Origin: Oceanispirochaeta sp963676905
GTDB taxonomy: Bacteria > Spirochaetota > Spirochaetia > DSM-2461
Direction of reading: 5' to 3'
Length of the DNA: 64,000 nucleotides
Assembly: GCA_963676905.2 (NCBI GenBank)
Contig: CAXXVE010000001.1
Coordinates: forward strand, 4,421,788 to 4,485,787
Under the pieces are notes generated by a model. The model was not told the DNA's origin. It ran no database searches and saw nothing but the letters and a program-made list of their open reading frames with translations. This document shows positions 13,682-22,417 of the stretch, one piece after another (the stretch's first letter is position 1; each line of letters starts with the position of its first letter). Both the position numbers and the translations under genes were made by a program.

Positions 13682-16600
13682 TTGAAGCAGCATTCGACAA
13701 TTCTTGATAATAAAGGTCTGGGTACCGTAGTTGATGTGCTCAAAGAAGAAATCAATCCTGGTTCCAAATTGTCAGTAATCTCAGCGTTTTTCTCCATATT
13801 TGCGTATGAAGAATTAAAAAAAGAACTCTCCAAAGTAGATGATTTCCGATTACTCCTCCCATCAAATCCAAAGACTGAAGTATTCAAGGATAATGTATCT
13901 GGAACAGCATTGGATCGGCGATTGCGTAATAGATTGAATACCGCCTATATTGCCCGTAGCTGTGCTGATTGGCTGGACAAAAAATGCCAGGTTAAGCATA
14001 TCCCGTCTCCTATTGGTCAGAACCTTATCCACATCAGCAGTGAAGATGATAATTCTGCCATAATGGGGAGTGCATCATTTACAACAGAGGGTCTGGGGAT
14101 AACAACGTCTAAATCCTATCACATGAACTCTTATTATAAGCACAATGAAGAAGTTAGCTCACTGGTCAAATGGTTTAATGAGCTCTGGGCAAGTACATCC
14201 GATTCAACTGATATAAAGGAAAGCATTCAAAGTTCTTTGGAGCTAATTTATTCAGATAAAACGCCTCAGCAGATTTACTTCATCACTCTATACAATATCT
14301 TCAAAAACTACCTCGAAGAGCTGGATGAAGAAAAAATCATTAAAACTCAAACTGGTATAAAAGGTACGTCTGTTTGGCTGAAACTATATAAGTTTCAAAA
14401 AGACGGAGTACTCGGTGCCATAGACAAGATAGAAAGATACAATGGCTGCATAATAGCGGACAGTGTAGGTCTCGGCAAAACCTTTGAAGCACTGGCTATT
14501 ATCAAATACTATGAGCTTCGCAATGATAGAGTTCTGGTTCTCTGCCCCAAAAAGTTACGTGAAAACTGGACCCTTTATACAGTTAATGATAAGAGGAATA
14601 TTCTCGCTTCAGACCGTTTCAATTATGATGTCTTGAATCACACCGATCTCACCAGAACTCGGGGGATGTCAGGAGAGATTAATCTTGCGTCCCTCAACTG
14701 GGGGAACTATGACCTGATTGTCATCGATGAATCCCATAACTTCAGGAACAACCCAGCCAGAAAAGACGAATCATTAACCAGATACTCCAAATTGATGAAT
14801 GACATCATAAAAGCAGGAGTCAAAACAAAAGTCCTGATGCTCTCTGCTACCCCGGTAAACAACAGAATGAACGACCTGAAGAATCAGGTCGCCTTTATCG
14901 TTGAGGCAAAAGATGATGCTCTGGAAAACAATGGAATTACCAGCATTGAACAAACCTTAAAACTGGCCCAGGCTAAATTCAATTCATGGCTGAAACTGGA
15001 TGAAGAACAGCGAACTACTGCATCGCTTCTTGAAACTCTGAACTTTGATTATTTCAAATTGTTGGACCTTCTCACCATTGCCCGCTCCAGAAAGCATATT
15101 GAGAAGTACTATGATGTTTCAGAAATTGGAAAATTCCCGGAAAGGCTGCCACCTCTCAATATAAAAACAGATATAGAAAGCTCCGGGCAGTTTCCCCCAT
15201 TGGAGCAGATTAACAGAGATATCCGGCTTCTCAACCTCAGCGCCTATGCTCCATTGAAGTACATACTTCCCAACAAGACTGCTGAATACAGTAGAAAGTA
15301 TGACAGAAAAGTAGCTGGTGGTTCTACATTCCGACAGGTAGACCGGGAGCAGAGTCTTATCCACTTGATGCGTGTAAACCTCTTTAAGCGTATGGAGAGC
15401 TCCATAAATTCTTTCTCAATGACACTTTCAAAACTGCTCGGTGAAGTAAATACTCTTTTATCCAAGATTGATAATCATGAAAGTAGCGGAGACCTGGAAG
15501 AGTTTGATATTGAGGACATTGAAATAGAAGACGAATCCTTCTCTCCCTATGTCGTTGGTAAAAAAATCAAGGTGCTTATACAGGATATGGATACTGTCCG
15601 CTGGCGCCAGGAACTGGAAGAAGACAGGATTATTCTTGAAAAGCTATTATCAGCTGCTGAAGCGGTTGATGCCGCTCAGGATGAAAAGCTCAGACGTCTT
15701 AAAATGCTTATAGAAAGTAAAATTGAAAATCCTATCAATGATGGCAATAAGAAGATAATAGTTTTTACCGCTTTTGCTGATACAGCGAAGTACCTCTATA
15801 ACAATATAGCCAAATGGGCAACTTCAGAATTAGGTATCTATTCTGCCCTTGTTACTGGTTCCGGCGATAACAAAACGGAGATGCCAGGAATCAAGAAAGA
15901 CCTTGCATCCATCATTACCTCCTTCTCTCCTATATCCAAAGAGCGGAACAAAGTGGACTCCTCTCTATCAGATGAGATTGATCTCCTCATTGCCACCGAT
16001 TGTATCTCTGAAGGCCAGAACCTTCAGGATTGCGATTACCTGATCAATTACGATATCCACTGGAACCCTGTCCGTATCATTCAGCGTTTTGGACGTGTTG
16101 ACCGTCTTGGTTCCAGAAATGACTGCATCCAGTTAGTAAATTTCTGGCCCAATATGGAACTGGATGAATACATAAATCTGGAGGCTCGTGTATCAGGCCG
16201 TATGGTATTGCTGGATATATCGGCAACAGGTGAAGAAAATGTTATAGAGTTTACCGATTCGGGAACCATGAATGACCTGGATTATAGACGAAAACAGCTC
16301 GAACGGCTTCAGAACGAAGTGATTGATATTGAAGATGTGGAAGGCGGAATATCCATCACGGATTTAACTTTAAATGACTTCCGTATGGATCTGACTGAAT
16401 ACATGAAACAGAACAATATACCTCTTTCAGACTTACCCTTTGGGGCTTTCGCTGTAGCTGATGTTTCTGGTGAACCAGAGATAGTCCCTGGGGTGATATT
16501 CTGCCTGAAGAATGAAGGGAGTCAAACAGTCTCCGATACAACGTATGCCCTCTCTCCATTATACCTTATCTATGTATCTGATGATGGTTCTGTGATATTG

Positions 16601-16906
16601 CAGTTCACTCAGGTCAGGAAAATACTCGATCTCCTGAAAAAGAAAGGCATAGAAGGAAAAGTATTAAACCCTGAAACCCTGGACGCTTTCCATTCAAGAA
16701 CACGTAAGGGAAAAGATATGTCTCATTATCAAAACCTTCTATCCAAGGCAATTCAGGCATTAACCGGAGCAGCAGAAGAGCGTGGAGTTGAAAGCCTTTT
16801 CTCTCCCGGTGGTACGGTAATCAGTAAGGATAGTTTTAAGGGAATCGATGATTTTGAAGTGGTCAGTTATCTTGTTTTGATGTCAGGAGGAGATTCCCAT
16901 GTCTGA
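13682..16906 (+). CDS. PLD-like nuclease / SNF2-type helicase, defence operon
   Basis: 1074 residues, TTG start with AAGGGAGA upstream. The N-terminal 190 residues resemble a phospholipase-D-fold nuclease, with a degenerate HxK-type block (HISSEDDNSAIMGSASFT, about 118-136) that lacks the usual lysine. The SF2 core has ADSVGLGKT (Walker A, about 259), DESHNFRN (about 348), SATPVNN (about 386), TDCISEGQNLQ and QRFGRVDRLGS (motif VI, about 800). This SNF2/RapA-like arrangement with DUF4391 and a type III-like methylase is a recurrent bacterial defence set. It probably translocates on DNA. The nuclease part may be inactive. Confidence 0.85.
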   Translation: MKQHSTILDNKGLGTVVDVLKEEINPGSKLSVISAFFSIFAYEELKKELSKVDDFRLLLPSNPKTEVFKDNVSGTALDRRLRNRLNTAYIARSCADWLDKKCQVKHIPSPIGQNLIHISSEDDNSAIMGSASFTTEGLGITTSKSYHMNSYYKHNEEVSSLVKWFNELWASTSDSTDIKESIQSSLELIYSDKTPQQIYFITLYNIFKNYLEELDEEKIIKTQTGIKGTSVWLKLYKFQKDGVLGAIDKIERYNGCIIADSVGLGKTFEALAIIKYYELRNDRVLVLCPKKLRENWTLYTVNDKRNILASDRFNYDVLNHTDLTRTRGMSGEINLASLNWGNYDLIVIDESHNFRNNPARKDESLTRYSKLMNDIIKAGVKTKVLMLSATPVNNRMNDLKNQVAFIVEAKDDALENNGITSIEQTLKLAQAKFNSWLKLDEEQRTTASLLETLNFDYFKLLDLLTIARSRKHIEKYYDVSEIGKFPERLPPLNIKTDIESSGQFPPLEQINRDIRLLNLSAYAPLKYILPNKTAEYSRKYDRKVAGGSTFRQVDREQSLIHLMRVNLFKRMESSINSFSMTLSKLLGEVNTLLSKIDNHESSGDLEEFDIEDIEIEDESFSPYVVGKKIKVLIQDMDTVRWRQELEEDRIILEKLLSAAEAVDAAQDEKLRRLKMLIESKIENPINDGNKKIIVFTAFADTAKYLYNNIAKWATSELGIYSALVTGSGDNKTEMPGIKKDLASIITSFSPISKERNKVDSSLSDEIDLLIATDCISEGQNLQDCDYLINYDIHWNPVRIIQRFGRVDRLGSRNDCIQLVNFWPNMELDEYINLEARVSGRMVLLDISATGEENVIEFTDSGTMNDLDYRRKQLERLQNEVIDIEDVEGGISITDLTLNDFRMDLTEYMKQNNIPLSDLPFGAFAVADVSGEPEIVPGVIFCLKNEGSQTVSDTTYALSPLYLIYVSDDGSVILQFTQVRKILDLLKKKGIEGKVLNPETLDAFHSRTRKGKDMSHYQNLLSKAIQALTGAAEERGVESLFSPGGTVISKDSFKGIDDFEVVSYLVLMSGGDSHV

Positions 16907-17651
16907 TTATTTGGACAGAATATGGAGTATCCTGTCCTTTCCTGAAAAGGCATTACTGGAAAAACGGATTCCCAAGAAGCAGTTCCTGGAAAGCGGACGG
17001 TTAACCGGGAATGACAAGAAACTTTTCAGAGACAATGTAAAGTATGTTTATTGGCAATACACCTTAAAGCCCTCTACCTGTCCAGTCTTACCGTATCGTG
17101 ATAATGACCGGGAATACCTTGAAGTCGCCATTCTTTATGTGGAATTAGTGTCCCAGAAAGGACTGACTCGTATTGCTGAGATTATTCACCGGACAATTCC
17201 CTATCCTATAATGTTGGTTTTCACAAATAACGAAGAGAACCTTGCTTTCAGTATAGCTCCTAAAAGGTTCAGCCAGGCTGAGCAAGGCGCTTTTGTTGTA
17301 GAGTCATTTCTTACAACCACATGGCTTGCTGATATTTCTGTTTCTCCTGCATCAGAATTTATAGCCTCATTAAACTGGAATATGCTTTCACTCAGCAATT
17401 TTGGTGTCTTATATAGAGAATGGATAGATCGATTTATTGCTTTCGAGAGTGCCCTAAAGTCAGGTGCTTTCCGGTTAGGAAATAGCGAATCTCGACAGGA
17501 GATCCTGGGGAGTTACAGAGATTTAGAAAATCAGATTATAGAGCTGAAGTCGCAAATAAAGAAAGCTGCATTTAATAAGCAGGTCGAACTTAATTCAGAA
17601 ATAAAGAGAATGGAACAAGAGCTCCAAAATCTTGGAACATTATTGAAATAG
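16899..17651 (+). CDS. DUF4391 domain protein
   Basis: A 250-residue protein overlapping the helicase stop by 8 bases. It has the layout of DUF4391: an N-terminal block with FPEKALLEKRIPKKQF, a central beta-rich region (EVAILYVELVSQKGLTRIAEIIHRTIPYPIMLVF) and a C-terminal coiled coil (about residues 205-245). The role of DUF4391 is unknown; the gene is usually found between a SNF2-type helicase and a type III-like methyltransferase, as here. It is probably a subunit linking the two. AGGAGG precedes its ATG, inside the helicase gene. Confidence 0.8.
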   Translation: MSDYLDRIWSILSFPEKALLEKRIPKKQFLESGRLTGNDKKLFRDNVKYVYWQYTLKPSTCPVLPYRDNDREYLEVAILYVELVSQKGLTRIAEIIHRTIPYPIMLVFTNNEENLAFSIAPKRFSQAEQGAFVVESFLTTTWLADISVSPASEFIASLNWNMLSLSNFGVLYREWIDRFIAFESALKSGAFRLGNSESRQEILGSYRDLENQIIELKSQIKKAAFNKQVELNSEIKRMEQELQNLGTLLK

Positions 17652-17659
17652 AGGATTAG

Positions 17660-18556
17660 ATGGAGAATAAATATTTTAAGGAAATTGATCAAAAGACTTT
17701 AAAAAAAGTATTTCATATTTTAGATTATGATAATTTCGGTTTGAGTACAGTTCATCATTACACTCAAAAAGAAGCATTAATTAATATCCTTTCCACCTCC
17801 AAACTACGTTTTACAAATATTGATCATATGAATGATCCTTTAGAAATTTCCTTTGGTCTTGAAGTGATAGTGAACATTCTAAAAACAGCAGGTGGATGTG
17901 ATGATATCATTGGTTTTATCGAGAATTTTACACCGGATACCATTTTAAGGATCCCTATGTTTGTTTTCTCTACTTCAACGAACAGCGACTCTCATCAACA
18001 ATGGATAAATTATGCTGACTTTGGAAAAGGTATTTCAATCAAAATAAAAAGGAAAAAGCTTTTTCAAATAATGAAAAACGAGCTGCAAAATCAGCTTATT
18101 TATATCTATCCAATAACCTATTATTCAAAAAGTTTTCAAGCAATGAATCCTAAAATAAGTCAGTTTGAGTCCTTGATCGTTAAGTATCTTAAGGTTCTTT
18201 TTAATGATAAGGATAAAATGGATATGCCTGCTTACAGAGAAGATGTCTATTCTATAATCCATGTCTTTGCTTCAATGATTAAAAATGATTTCCATAAGAA
18301 TGAAGAAGAGTGGCGTTTTCTTATATTAACAAAGGATGATGATGAGAATATTGAATATCTGGCTCAAAAAAATGAAGTCAAATCAGTCTATAACCTTAAA
18401 CTCCCAGAAAAGACAGATTCATCTTTCCAAGGTGTCAAGCTGGGACCTCATATTTCAAATAATGACACGGCAATAGTAACTCTATTCAGTGCTATAAGCA
18501 AAAAAATAGATTTTAGCATAAAAGAAATGACCAGATCTGAAGGCTTGATCAGATAA
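17660..18556 (+). CDS. DUF2971 domain protein (second copy)
   Basis: A 298-residue protein of usual DUF2971 length: VHHYTQKEALINILSTSKLRFTN, then HMNDPLEISFG (about residue 57), VFSTSTNSDSHQQWINYADFGKGISI (about 110-135), EEWRFLI (about 217) and a late VKLGPHI. GAGGA precedes the ATG, eight bases after the DUF4391 stop. Its DNA is clearly more AT-rich than the helicase gene, suggesting later insertion into the operon. DUF2971 is also encoded divergently at 11864, so this island carries two diverged copies. Activity unknown; a toxin or effector role is speculation. Confidence 0.8.
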   Translation: MENKYFKEIDQKTLKKVFHILDYDNFGLSTVHHYTQKEALINILSTSKLRFTNIDHMNDPLEISFGLEVIVNILKTAGGCDDIIGFIENFTPDTILRIPMFVFSTSTNSDSHQQWINYADFGKGISIKIKRKKLFQIMKNELQNQLIYIYPITYYSKSFQAMNPKISQFESLIVKYLKVLFNDKDKMDMPAYREDVYSIIHVFASMIKNDFHKNEEEWRFLILTKDDDENIEYLAQKNEVKSVYNLKLPEKTDSSFQGVKLGPHISNNDTAIVTLFSAISKKIDFSIKEMTRSEGLIR

Positions 18557-18591
18557 TCACAATAAGAGAATAGAAACGGAGGAATAGAAAT

Positions 18592-19574
18592 ATGAACAAA
18601 ATGAACGGAACAACAATGGACATTGTAGCAGAGAATATTGAAAAGCTAAAAGAACTCTTTCCCGAAGCATTTACTGAAGGAAGGGTGGATTTTGATACAC
18701 TAAAAGAAGTCCTGGGAGAATACATAGATGGTCGCGAGGAACGGTATAGCTTTACCTGGAATGGAAAAAACCAAGCCCGAATGTTGGCTCAAACCCCCAG
18801 TTCAGGAACTTTAAGACCTTGCCCGGAAGAGTCTGTTGATTGGGAAAATACAAATAATATATTTATTGAAGGAGACAACCTTGAAGTTCTGAAGCTCCTT
18901 CAAAAGAGTTATCACAAAAAAGTAAAAATGATTTATATCGATCCCCCATATAACACCGGAAAAGATTTTGTCTACAAGGACAATTTTAAAGATAACATTA
19001 AAAACTACAAAGAAATTACTGGTCAAGTTGATGGAGAAGGACGAAATTTGTCAAGCAATCCAGAGACCAGTGGTCGTTATCATACCGACTGGTTGAATAT
19101 GATGTATCCAAGATTGAAACTGGCAAGAAATCTCTTGAAAGAGGATGGTCTGATATTTATTTCAATTGATGATAATGAAGTTCAAAATGTCCGAAAACTC
19201 TGCGATGAAATATTCGGCGAAGAAAACTTCATTGACCCAATAATTTGGAAAAAAAGATATGGTGGAGGAGCAAAAGAAAAATATTTGGTTGCTCTTCATG
19301 AATATGTAATTGTTTATGCCAAATCTCTTACTTCCTTAGAGAACTTTTACATTCCATTAGAACAAGAATCTATAGATCGATATTACAAGAGTAAAGATTC
19401 TAATTTTGAAACAAAGGGACCATACAGAACTCACCCTTTAGAAGCCATGAAGAGTTTTGATGTTAGGGAAAACTTAAAATTTCCAATTGAAGCACCAAAC
19501 GGTGATTTGGTTTGGCCAAAAAGACAATGGCGTTGGGGAAAAGAAAGAGTCGAAACTGCATTAAAGAATTATAG
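18592..19574 (+). pseudogene. type III-like adenine methyltransferase (Mod), truncated
   Basis: GGAGG precedes the ATG. About 327 residues remain, ending where an IS3-family terminal repeat begins (TGGACCCC at 19575); the frame runs on to 19611 inside the IS. Visible are FIEGDNLEVLKLLQKSY (about 91-107), IYIDPPYNTGKDF with the catalytic DPPY motif IV (about 117) and DGLIFISIDDNEV. In this beta-class group the AdoMet-binding FxGxG motif lies near the C-terminus, which is lost, so the enzyme should be inactive. The matching Res endonuclease, usual downstream, is absent. A case of a defence operon broken by transposition. Confidence 0.85.
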
Positions 19575-20507
19575 TGGACCCCATTGTCAACACAGCTGTC
19601 TGAATAATTAAGTTTGATCAGGCAGCGTTCCGATACACCTCTTCCGGTGTTTGAATCCCATGTGCAGTATGGGGTCTTTCCCGGTTATATTTCTCAATAT
19701 AGAGTCTGATTCCTTCTTTTGCCTCCTCTACAGAACTGTAATCTTTCAGGTAGATTTCCCCGTATTTCAAAGTTCTCCAGAACCGTTCAATGGCGATGTT
19801 GTCGAGGGCCCGTCCCTTGCCGTTCATGCTGAATAAAGCTCCGGACTTTTTGACCATCGTTCGGTAGGCTCGGGAGGTATACTGGCTTCCCTGGTCAGAG
19901 TTCAGGATCTCTGGAACTCCAAAAAGATTGACAGCGCGTCTGTACGTGGACAGACAAAACTCCTGATCCATCGTTGTAGAGAGTTCCCAGCTGAGGATCT
20001 TCTTGCTGTACCAGTCGATGATGGCGCTCAGGTATACAAACCCATGGGAAAGACGGATATACGTCAGATCGGTGGACCATACCTGGTTTGGCCTGTCGAT
20101 GACCAGTTTCCTGAGCCTATAGGGGTGAATGATGTGCTCAGATCCTTTTCCAGGCTTAGATAAGTTCCTACCAGGAAAGATCGCCCTGAGGCCCATTATT
20201 CGCATCAGTCGCTGAATCCTCTTCCGATTCACTACCCAATTCTGCCGCAGGAGAGTGTTTCGAATCTGGCGGCTTCCGAAGTCTGGATTATCTGTAAAGA
20301 TCTCGTCTATCCGGTTCATAAGCAGCAGATCGGCTTCTGGAATTGGTCTGTTCTGATAATACATACTGCTTCTGGACAGGCCGATCAATTTGCACTGGCG
20401 TGAAAGACTGATTCTCTGGCAGGGAGCAATCATTTTTCTTTTCTCCACGACTCCAGCCGGCTCAAGTTTTTTTTTAGCCAGTCTATCTCATACTGCTGTT
20501 GGCGCGC
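19575..20507 (-). mobile_element. IS3-family element, 3' fragment
   Basis: The left terminal repeat starts TGGACCCC at 19575 and a full orfB is present on the minus strand, but orfA is represented only by its last codons (QQQYEIDWLKK, around 20473-20505) before the sequence is replaced at 20508 by the end of another IS. The remainder of orfA is not found beyond that IS, so a deletion accompanied the second insertion. Confidence 0.8.
19618..20448 (-). CDS. IS3-family transposase OrfB (DDE)
   Basis: A 276-residue integrase-core transposase: HTH_21 region (TDNPDFGSRQIRNTLLRQ), first aspartate in WSTDLTYIRL, second in NSDQGSQYTS, glutamate in IAIERFWRTLK, and the RPHTAHG tail typical of the family. 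An A-rich run upstream of the gene (around 20470) followed by KLEPAGVVEKRK in the orfB frame is the usual -1 frameshift zone. Since orfA is truncated the element cannot make a normal OrfAB and is probably immobile. Confidence 0.9.
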   Translation of the reverse strand: MEKRKMIAPCQRISLSRQCKLIGLSRSSMYYQNRPIPEADLLLMNRIDEIFTDNPDFGSRQIRNTLLRQNWVVNRKRIQRLMRIMGLRAIFPGRNLSKPGKGSEHIIHPYRLRKLVIDRPNQVWSTDLTYIRLSHGFVYLSAIIDWYSKKILSWELSTTMDQEFCLSTYRRAVNLFGVPEILNSDQGSQYTSRAYRTMVKKSGALFSMNGKGRALDNIAIERFWRTLKYGEIYLKDYSSVEEAKEGIRLYIEKYNRERPHTAHGIQTPEEVYRNAA

Positions 20508-20555
20508 TGTGCCAAGATAGTTGTCACATGATTTGAATTATATCATGGAGGCAAT

Positions 20556-21044
20556 ATGCCAAGATACAGTGCACAGTTCAGGAATACCATCCTGAAGAAG
20601 ATGATGCCGCCGGAGAGCCGGACAGCCGCCGAACTGGCAGCAGAATACGGAATTACTGTTTCAACGATTTACAACTGGAAAGCCCGTATGAACAATGGTA
20701 CCTTACAGGTAGATGATGGTGCTCTAAGCAACCGCCATCGCCAGCTGGGAGAAAAGTTTTCCCTGCTGTTGGAATCAAAAAGATTATCCGATGAGAATCT
20801 TGGTTCTTGGCTTAGAGAGAATGGTCTGCATTCAGAGCACCTGACAGTCTGGGAACAAGAGGTACGTGATTTCATGACAAAGGGTGAACAGGAAGCCAGA
20901 GAGCAGCTGAGAGAGGCCAAAAAAGAGCTGAAGAAGAATCAGAAAGAGTTAGACCGAAAGGATAAGGCTCTTGCCGAAATGGCAGCGATTATAGCTCTTC
21001 AAAAAAAAACTGCACGACTGCTTCAGGACGACGAGGACGACTGA
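20556..21044 (+). CDS. IS3-family transposase OrfA (162 aa)
   Basis: An unusually long OrfA: an HTH_Tnp_1 domain at the N-terminus (YSAQFRNTILKKM, AAEYGITVSTIYNWKARM), a middle linker and a long charged coiled coil (residues 105-150) ending ALQKKTARLLQDDEDD. GGAGG precedes the ATG. Near the 3' end the run of nine A after CTTC (about 21001-21009) is a classic slippery sequence, and the -1 frame continues into orfB without a stop. Confidence 0.9.
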   Translation: MPRYSAQFRNTILKKMMPPESRTAAELAAEYGITVSTIYNWKARMNNGTLQVDDGALSNRHRQLGEKFSLLLESKRLSDENLGSWLRENGLHSEHLTVWEQEVRDFMTKGEQEAREQLREAKKELKKNQKELDRKDKALAEMAAIIALQKKTARLLQDDEDD

Positions 21045-22084
21045 TCTCCCGGGATCGACGAATCGTTATCTGCGAGCAAATTGATAAGGCTCTTGGGGAT
21101 GGCGCGCGTTTAACCCCGGCGTGTGATGCGATAGGTATTCACCCTCGCACTTACAGGCGTTGGAAGGAAGATCCTATTGATAGGAGGCATGGTAGTCGAA
21201 AAAATAATTCCAGAGCGCTGAGTGAGCAGGAGAGACAGCATATTATTGAAGTGTGTACATCCCCTGATTACCGTGATATCGCTCCTCCTGAAATTGTAGC
21301 AAGACTTGCTGAGCAAGGAGTTTATATCGCCAGTGCAAGGACATTCTACCGGGTTTTGAAGACTGCGGGACTACTGAACCACCGGGGGAATAATCGTCCG
21401 GCCAGAACGCCTTATTCTCCGCCGGAGCTTAAGGCTACAGGTCCTGATCAGGTTTACACCTGGGACATCACGTGGATGCCAACAACAGTGCGCGGAATCT
21501 TTCTATATTGCTATGCCATCATTGATGTGTGGAGCCGTGAAATTGTTGGATGGACGATTCGTGAGTCGGAATCGGAGGAATATGCCAGAAGGTTATTTCG
21601 TAACCTGAAATCGAAGCGGGATTTAAAAGGAGTTTGGGTTCACTCAGATAATGGTAATCCGATGAGAGGAGCTACATTTTCTGTATGGCTTGCAAACATG
21701 GGAATGTTCCTCTCTCACTCCCGTCCCCTAGTAAAGAATGATAATCCGTACATCGAATCATTCTTCAGAACTTTGAAGTACCATGCGGCGTATCCTGGCA
21801 GGTTCGCCAGCATGGAAGATGCCCGGGAATGGATGGGTGACTTCATCAACTGGTACAACGCCACTCATCGGCATTCTGGTATTGGATATGTTACTCCCCA
21901 GCAGAGAAGAAATGGTGAAGATGTTGGCTTATTTGAGAAGAGGAATCAGATGCTGCAGGAGGCATGGAAACGGCTTCCTCATAGATTCCCAAAGAACGGA
22001 CCACGGTTTTGGTCCCACAAGAAAACAGTGTATTTGAATCCTTCAAAAGATACGAGGAAGTTCATATCCAAGAAGGTTTCATAG
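21041..22084 (+). CDS. IS3-family transposase OrfB (DDE), made by -1 frameshift
   Basis: The frame is open from the A-run near 21001 through LISRDRRIVICEQI (from 21041) to the stop at 22084, so the true product is probably an OrfAB fusion; an ATG-like independent start is not obvious before GTG 21251. Catalytic residues: aspartate in YTWDITWMPT, aspartate in VWVHSDNGNP, glutamate in NPYIESFFRTLK. The C-terminal part contains RHSGIGYVTPQQRR typical of the family. All motifs are intact, so this copy may be active. Confidence 0.85.
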   Translation: MISRDRRIVICEQIDKALGDGARLTPACDAIGIHPRTYRRWKEDPIDRRHGSRKNNSRALSEQERQHIIEVCTSPDYRDIAPPEIVARLAEQGVYIASARTFYRVLKTAGLLNHRGNNRPARTPYSPPELKATGPDQVYTWDITWMPTTVRGIFLYCYAIIDVWSREIVGWTIRESESEEYARRLFRNLKSKRDLKGVWVHSDNGNPMRGATFSVWLANMGMFLSHSRPLVKNDNPYIESFFRTLKYHAAYPGRFASMEDAREWMGDFINWYNATHRHSGIGYVTPQQRRNGEDVGLFEKRNQMLQEAWKRLPHRFPKNGPRFWSHKKTVYLNPSKDTRKFISKKVS

Positions 22085-22106
22085 GGGTGACAACTTGCTT
22101 GACACA

Positions 22107-22415
22107 CAGCGGAGGGTTTAATAAGATTAGATCAATTTTGTTTTTATATTCTTCAAGTGGGTTTCCAGGAGTACTTGATGATAAAAAATCTTGACAATGT
22201 GTTATCCATTCTTGATGATGTTTTTTCACATATTCTATAGCTTCTTTTGAAATATCATTTGCAATAAAAGTTGCGTTTCTCCATTTTTTCTCCGCTGCTC
22301 TTAATAACTCACCATCCCCAACACAAAAATCTGCTATAAGTTTAATCTTAGATTTTTCAATATAGTTAATTAACTCTTCGGCTAATGATTTTGGAGTATA
22401 ATAAGAGTCAAACAT
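22107..22415 (-). pseudogene. N6-adenine DNA methylase, 3' end removed by IS
   Basis: About 103 residues survive. They start YYTPKSLAEELINY, as in type I-like and BREX-like methylases, then show the AdoMet motif IADFCVGDGELL (about residue 32) and the catalytic NPP motif (LILLNPPL, about residue 98). Right after this the terminal repeat of the IS begins and the original C-terminus is lost. The start codon lies two bases after the stop of the 327-residue gene upstream on this strand, so the two formed an operon. The methylase should be inactive. Confidence 0.8.
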
Positions 22416-22417
22416 AA

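Larger units (their letters stand above)
20508..22106 (+). mobile_element. IS3-family insertion sequence, complete, second type
   Basis: About 1.6 kb bounded by inverted repeats TGTGCCAAGATAGTTGTCAC at 20508 and the complement of a near match (TGTGTCAAGCAAGTTGTCAC) ending at 22106. It encodes orfA and orfB on the plus strand. No target duplication is visible and the two flanks belong to different genes (an IS fragment on the left, a methylase on the right), so the junction results from an insertion with deletion or recombination between copies. Confidence 0.85.
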
